This document shows positions 1 to 7,408 of a DNA stretch of 14,314 nt, piece by piece (positions within the stretch are counted from its first letter, which is position 1; each line of letters opens with the position of its first letter). This stretch comes from Hyphomicrobiales bacterium (GTDB taxonomy: Bacteria > Pseudomonadota > Alphaproteobacteria > Rhizobiales > Aestuariivirgaceae), in assembly GCA_012032065.1 (NCBI GenBank), contig JAAURV010000047.1, forward strand, positions 1 to 14,314. Direction: 5' to 3'. The notes beneath the pieces are model-generated. The model was not told the origin of the DNA. It ran no database searches and saw only the letters and a list, made by a program, of their open reading frames with translations. The position numbers and the translations under genes were made by a program.

Positions 1-13
1 ACCCGGAACTTGC

Positions 14-466
14 TCAGCCTGTCCCGATCGCTGCCAGAATCCGCTCGACGATCGTCTCCGGCGTCTGCGCGATGTCGATCTCGATCGCCGGCTCGTCGGC
101 GCCAGGCGGCTCCAGTGTCGCCAGCTGTGAGGGGAGCAGCGACAGGGGCATGAAATGGTGCTGCCGTCCCGCCATGCGCGCGCGCAAGAGATCGGGCGAG
201 CCCTTGAGATGAACGAAGACGATCGGGCCGCCGGTGCGCAGGATGTCGCGATAGGACCGCTTCAACGCCGAGCAGGTCACGATGGCGTTCTCGCCGCGCT
301 GGGTCCAGCAGGCGATGTCGGCCGCGATCGCCCGCAGCCACGGCTCCCTGTCGGCGTCATCCAGCGGCTCGCCGCGCGACATCTTCTCGACGTTGGCCGC
401 AGGGTGATAGGCGTCGCCCTCGGCCAGCTCCCCACCCAGGCGCTTGGCCAGCAGGGCGACGCGCTG
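14..466 (-). pseudogene. gntK: Gluconokinase, 5'-truncated fragment (P-loop missing)
   Basis: Gluconokinase phosphorylates D-gluconate to 6-phosphogluconate in the cytoplasm, feeding the Entner-Doudoroff and pentose phosphate pathways. The minus-strand frame ending in TGA at 14-16 shows the family core: an EGDAYHP segment followed by NVEKM (about 380-421), then EPLDDADREPWL, the TCSALKRSYRD block and a C-terminal HFMPLSLLPSQLATLE block. Homology runs back to ALLAKRLGG and stops near 455-466. The N-terminal MGVSGSGKST-type Walker A loop that must precede it is absent; upstream is the reverse complement of a DUF4175 gene. The remnant of about 150 residues (a full protein has about 170-180) cannot bind ATP normally and has no start of its own. 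Family assignment is confident. Whether the truncation is biological or an assembly artefact is unresolved. Confidence 0.85.
446..466. other. Junction joining two 5'-truncated genes head to head
   Basis: Left of this point the minus strand encodes gluconokinase; right of it the plus strand encodes a DUF4175 C-terminus. Recognisable similarity reaches about 455-466 on the gluconokinase side and about 449 on the DUF4175 side, so the two overlap by a few codons. That is compatible with joining at a short shared sequence. Neither gene continues across. An inversion, a deletion or an assembly chimera would all give this picture. Confidence 0.6.
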
Positions 467-760
467 AGCAAGCTCCGCGAAGGCGCACAGGAAATGGCGC
501 GGCAGATGCTGCAACAGGGCATGGGCCAGGCGGGTGCCGACGGCCAGCATGGCGAAGCTCGCGGCGATCAGGATCCGCTTGGCCGTCCCTTGCCCTACTC
601 CGGCGAGAACCACGGCCCCGACCGCGACATGGTGCCGGGCGAGGAAGCGCTCCGCCGCGCCCGCGAGATTCTCGAAATGCTCCGCTCCCGCGCCAACATG
701 CCGGAGCTGCCGAAGCTCGATCGAGATTATTTGGATCGGCTGCTGCGCGGTCTGTACTGA
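449..760 (+). pseudogene. DUF4175 (TIGR02302-type) membrane protein, C-terminal fragment
   Basis: The plus-strand frame ending in TGA at 758-760 has the characteristic C-terminal tail of the large alphaproteobacterial TIGR02302/DUF4175 proteins. It contains an ALSKLREGAQEMARQM helix, a Gly/Gln-rich low-complexity stretch, the DPLGRPLP motif, then ALRRAREILEMLRSR and a terminal LDRDYLDRLLRGLY. Full family members have roughly 800 or more residues with N-terminal membrane segments; only about the last 100 residues are here, and no in-frame start belongs to it. The frame stays open leftward into DNA that is the antisense of gluconokinase, so any longer reading of this ORF is spurious. From memory, this family commonly lies near lysA and upstream of the hpt/DUF3426/ftsEX block, so the fragment looks native to the region on its right. 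Its cellular function is not established. Confidence 0.75.
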
Positions 761-792
761 TGCTTCTGCATCACTTAGGGTTATCGACCGGG

Positions 793-821
793 ATGACACA
801 GTAGTAGCGATCCGATATGCT
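793..821 (+). promoter_or_regulatory. Likely sigma70 promoter of the DUF433/DUF5615 cassette
   Basis: ATGACA (793-798, five of six matches to TTGACA) is followed after 17 bases by TATGCT (816-821, four of six matches to TATAAT). The predicted transcript start, near 828, is downstream of the ATG at 817, so translation should begin at 841 or 853 and not at 817. Confidence 0.45.
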
Positions 822-852
822 ATCCAAGAATCTGAAAGAGATGATTGCAGCA

Positions 853-1083
853 ATGAGTGCCGACCTTTCACGCATCACGACAAACCCCGAAGTTTGCGGC
901 GGACGTCCATGCATCCGCGGCCTGCGCATACGTGTGAGCGATATTCTTGATTTGCTGGCCACGGGAAACTCACGTCAGACAATCCTCGAGGATTTTCCTT
1001 ATCTGGAAGACGAAGACATCTCCGCGGCGCTGCACTACGCCGCTCAGGCATCGTCCCACCGCGTAGTGGCGGCTGCGGAATAA
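853..1083 (+). CDS. DUF433 domain protein, putative antitoxin
   Basis: The product is a 76-residue protein with the full DUF433 signature: ITTNPEVCGGRPCIRGLRI (about residues 8-26), VSDILDLLATG, then ILEDFPYLEDEDI and a C-terminal ALHYAA helix. The family has a small winged-helix-like fold and is widely predicted to be the antitoxin partner of DUF5615 proteins, which is the next gene here, starting 3 bases after the stop. ATG 853 was chosen because family members begin just before the ITxxP motif and because a promoter-like -10 element covers the in-frame ATG at 817; ATG 841 remains possible. A GAAAGAG purine run (834-840) could act as a distant ribosome site. Function as an antitoxin is inferred from family and pairing, not from this sequence alone. 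Confidence 0.85.
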   Translation: MSADLSRITTNPEVCGGRPCIRGLRIRVSDILDLLATGNSRQTILEDFPYLEDEDISAALHYAAQASSHRVVAAAE

Positions 1084-1086
1084 CAA

Positions 1087-1434
1087 TTGCGCTTTCTTGT
1101 TGACGAACAGCTGCCGCCCGCACTTGCGAGATATCTATCTTTGGCTGGTCATGATGCGCAACATGTCTCGGATATTGGCCTAGCACGAGCTGCCGATTCG
1201 GTTGTTTGGCGGGAAGCGATGCGGATCGGTGCAATTCTTGTCTCCAAGGACGAAGACTTCGTATCCCTCGTTCCCTCCTCGCAAGGCCAGGGTCGATTGA
1301 TTTGGATGCGAACGGGCAACGCATCGCGCGCGGCGATCATTCAGACTTTTGAGGCTGCGCTGCCGCAGTTACTCGAGGCACTGGCCTCTGGTGAATCGAT
1401 CATTGAAGTCAATGACGGCCAGTCTTCGAGTTAA
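1087..1434 (+). CDS. DUF5615 PIN-like protein, putative toxin nuclease
   Basis: The product has 115 residues and uses a TTG start. It opens with MRFLVDEQLPPALARYL, continues with GHDAQHVSDIGL, and has the ILVSKDEDF motif near residues 50-58. This is the typical DUF5615 arrangement, distantly related to PIN-domain ribonucleases. D6, D55 and D57 are the candidate acidic metal-binding residues. With the DUF433 gene 3 bases upstream it forms a bicistronic toxin-antitoxin-like module. No better start is available, because the frame upstream of 1087 closes inside the DUF433 stop. Local GC is lower than in the surrounding genes (29/60 at 1081-1140 against 37/60 at 2941-3000, counted by hand), which suits a mobile or recently acquired cassette. 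Toxicity and RNase activity are inferred; several members of this family are uncharacterised. Confidence 0.82.
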   Translation: MRFLVDEQLPPALARYLSLAGHDAQHVSDIGLARAADSVVWREAMRIGAILVSKDEDFVSLVPSSQGQGRLIWMRTGNASRAAIIQTFEAALPQLLEALASGESIIEVNDGQSSS

Positions 1435-1440
1435 GTTGCC

Positions 1441-1989
1441 TTACCCCTGCAACACATGCCCCACGAACGGCAACTCCCGGAACTGGTGCGCCATGTCCAT
1501 GCCGTAGCCGACGACGAATTTGTCCGGGCACACGAAGCCGCGGAAGTCGGCGGCGATTTGCGCCGCGAGATGTCCCGGCTTTTCGAGCAGCACCGCCGTC
1601 ATGCAGCCGGCGGCGCCGCGCGCCATGATCAGGTCTTTCGCGAATGCAAGGGTGCGGCCCGATTCGAGAATGTCGTCGATCAGCATCACGTCGCGGCCTT
1701 TGACGTCCGTCTCGATGTCGCGCAGCACGTCCACCTGTCCTGACGACCGCTTGGCTGACCGGTAACTCGCGAGGATCATGAAATCGACTTCCGGCGATAG
1801 CCCAGCGCGGTGCATGGCCCGGATCAGGTCAGCCGCGAAGATGAAACTTCCCTTCAACACGGGAATGACCAGAAGGTTCTTCGGTTTCCGCGCCGCAATT
1901 TCGCTCGCCAGCGCTTCGATGCGCTGGGCGATTTCTGCTTCGGAGAAAAGCACCGCAATGCGGTGGCCGTCGATCGTGAGTTCGCTCAT
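1441..1989 (-). CDS. hpt: Hypoxanthine phosphoribosyltransferase
   Basis: This cytoplasmic purine-salvage enzyme converts hypoxanthine (and usually guanine) plus PRPP to IMP/GMP and pyrophosphate. It has 182 residues, the normal family length. Visible elements are PVLKGSF (43-49, pyrophosphate-contacting loop), the flexible-loop region SYRSAKRSSG (75-84), the PRPP-binding motif VMLIDDILESGRTL (101-114), and a C-terminal base-binding block PDKFVVGYGMDM (155-166). The ATG start at 1989 overlaps the stop of the upstream DUF3426 gene as ATGA, indicating translational coupling. The frame remains open further upstream, but that is antisense-free read-through of the neighbour's coding region and lacks family similarity. 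The gene converges on the DUF5615 gene with only six bases between stops and no room for a conventional terminator. Confidence 0.95.
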   Translation of the reverse strand: MSELTIDGHRIAVLFSEAEIAQRIEALASEIAARKPKNLLVIPVLKGSFIFAADLIRAMHRAGLSPEVDFMILASYRSAKRSSGQVDVLRDIETDVKGRDVMLIDDILESGRTLAFAKDLIMARGAAGCMTAVLLEKPGHLAAQIAADFRGFVCPDKFVVGYGMDMAHQFRELPFVGHVLQG

Positions 1990-2696
1990 GGAGCGGGATT
2001 TGAGCCGATTTCCGCCGCGCGGGCAAAGCGAATGTGGAGTTTTTGAGCGGTTTCCGGCGGAGCCGCTACCCGTGTCGTGAAAGTGGTCGATTCGCCCGCC
2101 CGCAAAGGACGGGCACCCGTATCCAGCGTCCAGAAATAGACTTCCGCCCCGGCCGTGTCGGCGAGGCCGAATCGCAGCCATGGCATCTTCACCGGATCGT
2201 TGGTGACATTGACGATCTCGCCCTTGACCGACAGCACGCGCATGCCGTCCACGATAGCGTGCTGCTGCTCGACCCGGCGGATTTCGAGGCCATAGATGTT
2301 CACGTCCATGCCGACCGCTTGATAGGCGCGCAGGCTGGCGGGTGCGTAAGCGACGACCATTTCTGGCAAGGCAGCGGCGGCGGCAAAGGGCGCTGCAACC
2401 AATGCCGCAAAAATGCTCCAGCCGCGAATGCGCGACAGTCTGCGGCGGCGTTGCGCCTGGAACCGGTCGCGCGCCTCGCGTGAGGCTTCGAGAAGCCGCC
2501 GCACCTCTCCATCGGGTTCGAAACCATGCTCGATGACCCGGGGCGGCTGCCGGGCCGGCAGGTCGACCACTTCGATGGCCTTCCCCTCGATCCAGTTATG
2601 CCCGCACCCAGAGCAACGCACCATGCCTCCCGAGGCGGATAGCCGGTGGGCGGGAATGTCGTGCCGGGTCGAACAGGATGGGCAGTGAACAATCAT
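1986..2696 (-). CDS. Zinc-ribbon (MJ0042-type) and DUF3426 membrane protein
   Basis: This is a 236-residue protein. The N-terminus carries a CPSC (5-8) and CSGC (28-31) zinc ribbon of the MJ0042/TIGR02098 type. A charged, Arg-rich linker (about 65-91) precedes one transmembrane segment (about 93-118, rich in Ala, Phe and Val), and a C-terminal DUF3426 domain (about 125-230, with a VKGEIVNVTNDPVKMP strand region) follows. Predicted topology is cytoplasmic zinc ribbon and periplasmic C-terminal domain. ATG 2696 is chosen because the ribbon starts immediately after it. The gene overlaps hpt by four bases and is divergent from ftsE, an arrangement I recall as common in rhizobial genomes. Its biochemical role is unknown; the position next to ftsEX hints at an envelope or division link, but that is only contextual. 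Confidence 0.85.
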   Translation of the reverse strand: MIVHCPSCSTRHDIPAHRLSASGGMVRCSGCGHNWIEGKAIEVVDLPARQPPRVIEHGFEPDGEVRRLLEASREARDRFQAQRRRRLSRIRGWSIFAALVAAPFAAAAALPEMVVAYAPASLRAYQAVGMDVNIYGLEIRRVEQQHAIVDGMRVLSVKGEIVNVTNDPVKMPWLRFGLADTAGAEVYFWTLDTGARPLRAGESTTFTTRVAAPPETAQKLHIRFARAAEIGSNPAP

Positions 2697-2758
2697 AAGC
2701 TGTGGTGCCGGGAGCGCGGCTTGGGCCTCCCGGCGGAGAAGCTTAACTGCGGTTACGG

Positions 2759-2773
2759 TTAATGCGGCGTTAA
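2759..2773. promoter_or_regulatory. Candidate CtrA box TTAA-N7-TTAA between DUF3426 gene and ftsE
   Basis: TTAA at 2759-2762 and TTAA at 2770-2773 are separated by exactly seven bases, matching the full CtrA site known from Caulobacter and rhizobia. A further TTAA (2743-2746) and TTAC (2753-2756) lie just upstream. A TATGCT -10-like element at 2781-2786 would place the box across the -35 region of an ftsE promoter, where CtrA often activates. The site could also serve the divergent DUF3426-hpt operon. Confidence 0.45.
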
Positions 2774-2807
2774 GACCCCTTATGCTGTTGTGGGCGGAGG
2801 GAGAATG

Positions 2808-2813
2808 AGGGAG
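2808..2813 (+). promoter_or_regulatory. Shine-Dalgarno sequence fixing the TTG start of ftsE
   Basis: AGGGAG ends eight bases before TTG 2822, an ideal distance, whereas the adjacent GTG at 2825 would be 11 bases away. The ATG at 2805 is out of frame, so the unusual TTG start is preferred. Confidence 0.6.
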
Positions 2814-2821
2814 CGTTTCCA

Positions 2822-3478
2822 TTGGTGCGCCTTGAGAACATTGGGCTCCGCTATAACGGCGGCCCGGAGATCTTGCGGGACGTGAGTTTTTCGCTCGATC
2901 CCGGCGCATTTTGCTTTCTGACCGGTCCTTCCGGCGCCGGCAAAACTTCCCTGCTTCGCATGCTGTTTCTGGCGCTCAGACCCACCCGCGGGCTGATCGG
3001 CATCTTTGGCCGCGACGTGACCGGCGTTGCCCGCCGCGACCTCCCACAGTTCCGCCGCCGCATCGGCGTCGTGTTTCAGGAATTCCGCCTGCTCGATCAT
3101 CTCTCCACTTTCGACAACGTGGCGCTGCCGCTTCGCGTTGCCGGCAAACGCGTCGAAAGCTACCGCTCGGATGTAATGGATTTGCTGCAATGGGTGGGTC
3201 TTGCTGGAAAAGCCCATGCCTTCCCCGCAGTACTTTCAGGCGGCGAAAAGCAACGCGCCGCCATAGCCCGCGCCGTCATCGGCAAACCGGAACTGCTACT
3301 CGCCGACGAGCCCACGGGCAACGTGGATCCGATCCTCGCCCGCCGTCTGCTGCATCTCTTTCTCGAACTGAACCGGCTTGGCACCACCGTTCTTCTCGCC
3401 ACCCATGACCGCGCGCTTGTGGCGCAGGCCAATGCGCCGGTGCTGCATCTCGAGCGCGGAGAACTCAGGGCCGCATGA
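2822..3478 (+). CDS. ftsE: Cell division ATP-binding protein FtsE
   Basis: FtsE is the cytoplasmic ATPase of the FtsEX ABC complex, which regulates peptidoglycan hydrolases at the division site rather than acting as a classical transporter. All nucleotide-binding motifs are intact in 218 residues: Walker A GPSGAGKT (35-42), Q-loop VFQEFRLLDH (84-93), ABC signature LSGGEKQRAAIARA (138-151), Walker B LLLADEP (158-164) and the switch histidine ATHD (H195). The phrase GNVDP after Walker B, and PTRGLIGIFGRDV after the first helix, are typical of FtsE. Translation starts at TTG 2822 with a good ribosome site; GTG 2825 is an alternative. The stop overlaps the ftsX ATG by four bases (ATGA, 3475-3478), so the two subunits are co-translated. 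A CtrA-type site lies about 50 bases upstream. Confidence 0.95.
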   Translation: MVRLENIGLRYNGGPEILRDVSFSLDPGAFCFLTGPSGAGKTSLLRMLFLALRPTRGLIGIFGRDVTGVARRDLPQFRRRIGVVFQEFRLLDHLSTFDNVALPLRVAGKRVESYRSDVMDLLQWVGLAGKAHAFPAVLSGGEKQRAAIARAVIGKPELLLADEPTGNVDPILARRLLHLFLELNRLGTTVLLATHDRALVAQANAPVLHLERGELRAA

Positions 3479-4387
3479 GCGCCGCCAGCGATACGCCCGT
3501 CGGCGCCATCATTCCGCCCGAGGCAGCCCCTCTCCGCAGCCTCACCGTCACCATGACGGTGATGTGTTATCTCGCCTGCCTCGCCATCGGTTCGCTGATC
3601 GTGATCAACCGCGCCGTCGATAGCTGGACGGGGGGACTTCTGCGCGAGGTCACCGTTCAAGTCCGGCAGGTTCAAGGCTCCGACATGGACACACAACTCC
3701 GCGATGCCGAGGAATTGCTCACTACCTTCCCCGGCATCGTCGGCGCCGAGACCCTCGACCGCGATGCCGGCGCCAAGCTGCTCGAACCCTGGCTCGGCAA
3801 CCGCAACCTCGACGACCTTCCAATCCCGCGATTGATTCGCGTCACCGTCGATCCACGAAGTCCGCCGGATTACAAGGAACTGGAATCCGCCCTCCAGCAA
3901 ACAGCGCCAGGCGTGAGGCTCGATACGCATCGCCGCTGGCAAGGCGAACTCACGCGCATGGCCCGCGCGCTCTCGACGCTTTCCTGGGCCATCCTGATTC
4001 TCATCTGCGTTTCCGCCGTGGCCGATGGTGATTTTCGCCACCCGCACCGTTCTCCACTCCAACGGCGAAGTCGTGGACGTGCTGCACCTGATCGGCGCGC
4101 GCGACGGCTACATCGCGCGGCAGATCGACAGCCGCTTCTTGAAGACAGGCCTTTGGGCCGGATTGATCGGCGTGGCGCTCGGCGTCCTTACCTTCTTCTT
4201 CCTGAGCCTCACGGGATCGCCTGGAACCGGAGGTGTTGCAGACGCAAGCCGGGGACTGCTCTTCGCGCCCGCGGGCTCTGCTTTGCGCGGGTACGTGGCG
4301 CTACTCGCCGTGCCGTTGGTCGCGACAATCATCAGTCTGCTGACGTCGCGCATCACACTGGTGCGCATGCTCGGATCGGCATTGTGA
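3475..4387 (+). CDS. ftsX: Cell division protein FtsX (frameshift near 4024)
   Basis: FtsX is the integral-membrane partner of FtsE. The conceptual protein is about 303 residues with an N-terminal cytoplasmic tail, a first membrane helix (about 23-46), a periplasmic domain (about 50-155, including EELLTTFPGIVGAETLDRD) and then three helices. The second starts near residue 168; the others are around GLWAGLIGVALGVLTFFFL and GYVALLAVPLVATIISLL. The first frame is correct to SAVA at about 4020. The protein then continues in the next frame as MVIFATRTVLHSNGEVVDVL, so one extra base sits at about 4021-4024. Reading through restores a full-length family member, so sequencing error is more likely than inactivation. 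The gene overlaps ftsE (ATGA) at its start and plsC (GTGA) at its end. Confidence 0.9.
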
Positions 4388-5099
4388 TCGCGCTGCGGTC
4401 GGCCCTCTTCAACATCGTCTTCTACGTGAACCTCGCGCTGTTTCTGGTGCTGGGATCATTTTTTTTCGTGACGCCGCGCAAGTGGTCGATCGAGGCGCTG
4501 AAGACATGGGCCCGAACATCGATCTGGCTCTTGCGGATGATTTGCGGAACCCGCATGGAAGTGCGCGGAAGAGAGCACATCCTGCAAGGCGCATCGCTGG
4601 TTGCGGGCAAGCACCAGTCCTTCTGGGAGACCTTCGCCATTCTGCCGCTGTTCGACGACCCCTGCATGGTGCTCAAGAAGGAACTCACCTGGATCCCGTT
4701 CTTCGGCTGGTTCATCTACAAGTTCCGCATGATCGCGGTGGAGCGGACTGCCGGATCCAGCGCCCTTCGTAATATGGTGGCGCGCGGCAAGCGCGAGATC
4801 GCCGAAGGCCGCCAGATCGTCATCATGCCGGAGGGAACGCGCCGCGGCCCCACGATCCGCCGGACTACAAGCCGGGTGCCGCCGCGCTCTACGGCGCACT
4901 CGACGTTCCTTGCGTACCCTTCGGCCTGAATTCCGGCCTCTATTGGCCGCGCCGCCAGTTCCTTCGCTATCCTGGTACGATTGTCGTTGAATTCCTCCCG
5001 CCCATCCCGGCTGGCCTTCCGCGCAAGGAATTCCAGCAGCGCCTTGAAGAAGCAATCGAGACCTCGACCCGCGCTCTGGTCGTGTCAGGGACAAAATAA
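4384..5099 (+). CDS. plsC: 1-acyl-sn-glycerol-3-phosphate acyltransferase, PlsC family (frameshift near 4851)
   Basis: Enzymes of this family acylate lysophosphatidic acid to phosphatidic acid at the inner membrane. The conceptual product has about 238 residues. An N-terminal hydrophobic anchor (about 6-30) is followed by the acyltransferase motif GKHQSFWETF (76-85, an H-x4-E form of the usual H-x4-D, frequent in alphaproteobacterial members), WIPFFGWF (103-110), VERT (119-122) and PEGTR (149-153). After RRGP the frame is lost at the CCCC run 4848-4851. One missing base restores DDPPDYKPGAAALYGAL, the LNSGLYWPRR block and a stop at 5097-5099. GTG 4384 is chosen because it overlaps the ftsX stop as GTGA. 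Co-location with ftsEX links phospholipid supply with division genes in one operon. The exact acyl acceptor cannot be deduced from sequence. Confidence 0.88.
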
Positions 5100-5143
5100 G
5101 AACAACTTGTCGACTCCGCCTCCGATTTCGGTTATGTTGCGGC

Positions 5144-7377
5144 ATGGCCGACACCAACCATAGCGTCATGGACCCCATCTCCCACGATATCTGGGCTATG
5201 AAGTACGGCTTCCCCGGCGAGGAGCGGATCGAGGACAGCTGGCGCCGCGTGGCCAAGGCCGTTGCTCTGGCAGAGCCGGAAAAGGACCGCGAGCGCTGGA
5301 AAAAGGCCTTCTACGATATCCTCGACGGCTATCGCTTCCTGCCCGCCGGCCGCATTCTTTCAGGCGCAGGCACGGGCCGCAGCGTCACGCTCTTCAACTG
5401 CTTCGTCATGGGCGCCATCGACGATTCCATGGTGGGGATATTCGACGGCCTGAAAGAAGCCGCTCTCACCATGCAGCAGGGCGGCGGCATCGGCCACGAT
5501 TTCTCGACGCTTCGCCCAAAGGGCGCCGCGGTGAAAGGCGTGGGTGCGGATGCCTCCGGGCCTTTGAGCTTCATGGATGTGTGGGACTCGATGTGCCGCA
5601 CCATCATGTCGGCGGGCTCGAGGCGAGGCGCCATGATGGGCACCATGCGCTGCGACCATCCCGACATCGAGCACTTCATCGACGCCAAGCGCGATGCAAG
5701 GAGGCTCCGCAATTTCAATCTCTCGGTCCTGGTGACCGACGCTTTCATGCAGGCGGTGCGCGCCGACGCCGACTGGCCGCTCATTTTCAACGGAGAAGTC
5801 TTCCGTACAATGAGGGCCCGCGCGCTCTGGGATCGCATCATGCGCTCGACCTACGATTACGCCGAACCCGGCGTCATCTTCATCGATCGCATCAACGCCG
5901 CCAACAATTTGTCCTTTTGCGAGCAATTCGATGTACCAACCCGTGTGGCGAGCAGCCGCTTCCGCCTTATGGCGCCTGCCTGCTCGGCTCGATCAATCTC
6001 ACGCGATTCGTCACCCACGCCTTCGAACCGGATGCGGCCATCGATGAAGCGGCGCTGCGCGGCGCCGTCGTCGTGGCCATCCGGTTCATGGACAATGTGA
6101 TCGACATTTCGAACTATCCGCTGAAGCAGCAGGAGTCCGAGGCCAAGGCCAAGCGGCGCATCGGCCTTGGCGTGACCGGACTTGCCGATGCGCTGGCCAT
6201 GTGCGGCCTGATCTATGGCGCGAAGGACGCGGCGGAGGCCGCGGGCCAGTGGATGCAAGTAATCTCCGAAGCGGCCTACACGGCGAGCGCGGCGCTTGCC
6301 GCGGAGAAGGGTGCGTTCCCATTGTTCGATGCGGATCGCTATCTCGCCGGCGGCCACGCCAAGGAACTTCCGAAATCCGTCCGTACACAGATCAAGAAGA
6401 ATGGCCTGCGCAATGGCCTTCTCACATCCATCGCTCCGACGGGCACGATTTCGCTGATCGCCGGAAACGTCTCGAGCGGCATCGAGCCGATTTTCAGCCT
6501 CGCTTACGAACGGAAAGTGCTGATGCCGGACGGCACGCGCAGGACCGAGAGGGTCGAGGACTATGCCGCGCGGCTCTGGCGCTCGCTCAAGGGCGAGGAC
6601 GCAGCCCTGCCGTCCGCCTTCGTCACCGTCGCCGGCCTCAAGCCGAAGGACCACCTTGTAATGCAGGCCGCCGTGCAGCGCCACGTCGACAGCTCGATCT
6701 CGAAGACCGTGAACGTGCCGGAGAACTTCTCCTTCGAGGAGTTCAAGGCCGTCTACGACGAAGCCTACAGCCTCGGCCTCAAGGGCTGCACCACCTTCAG
6801 GCCGAACGAGGTGACGGGATCGGTTCTCTCCACCGAGACGCAAACGTCGAAGGCGGGCGAGATCGTCTACATGAAGCAGCCGCTCGAACGCCACGAGATG
6901 CTGCCCGGTTTTACCTATAAGCTCAAATGGGCGGACAGCGACCACGCCATCTACATCACGCTCAACGACATCGTGGAAGGCGGTCGCAGGCGGCCCTTCG
7001 AGATTTTTATCAACTCGAAGAACATGGAGCACTTCGCCTGGACGGTTGCGCTGACCCGCATGATCTCCGCAGTGTTCCGCCGCGGCGGCGATGTCTCGTT
7101 CGTGGTCGAGGAATTGAAGGCCGTGTTCGATCCGCGTGGCGGGCAGTGGATGGAAGGCCGCTATGTGCCAAGCCTGCTCGCGGCCATCGGCGGCGTGATC
7201 GAGCGCCATCTGATCGAAATCGGATTCCTCAAGCCCGCCGAGCAGCCACAGCTTCAATTGGCGCTCACGGCGGGAGAGCGTCCCGGAGCATTCTGCCCCC
7301 GTTGCGGCGAACCCGCGCTGGTCTTCCGGGAAGGCTGCTCCACCTGCATGTCCTGCGGATATTCGAAATGCAGTTGA
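5144..7377 (+). CDS. nrdJ: Adenosylcobalamin-dependent (class II) ribonucleotide reductase NrdJ (frameshift near 5933)
   Basis: NrdJ reduces ribonucleoside diphosphates to deoxyribonucleotides using adenosylcobalamin to generate a thiyl radical, so it works with or without oxygen. The conceptual protein has about 744 residues, the short class II form. Key residues match the Thermotoga maritima enzyme pattern: NPCGE (266-270) holds the radical Cys (C268) with N266 and E270, while C86 (in LFNCFV) and C279 (in PPYGAC) are the redox pair. The barrel motif SIAPTGTISLIAGN is present. The C-terminus has a Cys-rich tail (CPRCGEP then CSTCMSCGYSKC) that would re-reduce the active site. The frame breaks after EQFD at 5932; one missing base at about 5933 restores ATNPCGEQ. 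No AdoCbl riboswitch fits in the 44-base gap from plsC. The stop codon lies within the -35 element of the next gene. Confidence 0.93.
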
Positions 7378-7402
7378 CAGACTGAACTTAGTGTTCTATA
7401 TA
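7374..7402 (+). promoter_or_regulatory. Strong sigma70-type promoter of the small SOS-type gene
   Basis: A perfect TTGACA (7374-7379) lies 17 bases before TATATA (7397-7402). The -35 hexamer contains the nrdJ stop codon. The expected transcription start, about six to eight bases after the -10, falls on or next to ATG 7409, predicting a leaderless or almost leaderless mRNA. Confidence 0.7.
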
Positions 7403-7407
7403 TGTTC
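7393..7407 (+). promoter_or_regulatory. LexA (SOS) box, GTTC-N7-GTTC
   Basis: GTTC (7393-7396), seven bases TATATAT, and GTTC (7404-7407) match the alphaproteobacterial LexA direct-repeat operator exactly. The -10 hexamer sits inside the seven-base spacer, so bound LexA would block RNA polymerase. The box ends one base before the ATG at 7409. Confidence 0.65.
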
Positions 7408-7408
7408 C

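Noticed and set aside
155..448. Reading the DUF4175 frame leftward as a 201-residue protein
   Set aside because: This part is the reverse complement of gluconokinase coding sequence; only the portion after about 449 resembles the DUF4175 family.
817..852. Upstream ATG at 817 as the DUF433 start
   Set aside because: It lies inside a likely -10 element, and the added residues fall outside the family's conserved region.
5100..5143. Cobalamin riboswitch upstream of the B12-dependent reductase
   Set aside because: The gap is only 44 bases, far too short for a cobalamin riboswitch of about 200 bases, and no B12-box-like sequence was seen.
4015..5940. Programmed ribosomal frameshifting in ftsX, plsC or nrdJ
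   Set aside because: No slippery heptamer with a following structure is visible at the breaks, these families do not use recoding, and similar breaks occur in unrelated genes across the window.
5857..7257. Long open frame on the minus strand (466 codons) opposite nrdJ
   Set aside because: It mirrors the nrdJ codon pattern in GC-rich DNA and its translation shows no recognisable domain, while the plus strand has all class II reductase motifs.
7384..7396. GAAC-N5-GTTC inverted repeat overlapping the LexA box
   Set aside because: Spacing is not that of a known LexA operator; the GTTC-N7-GTTC direct repeat at 7393-7407 explains the region better.
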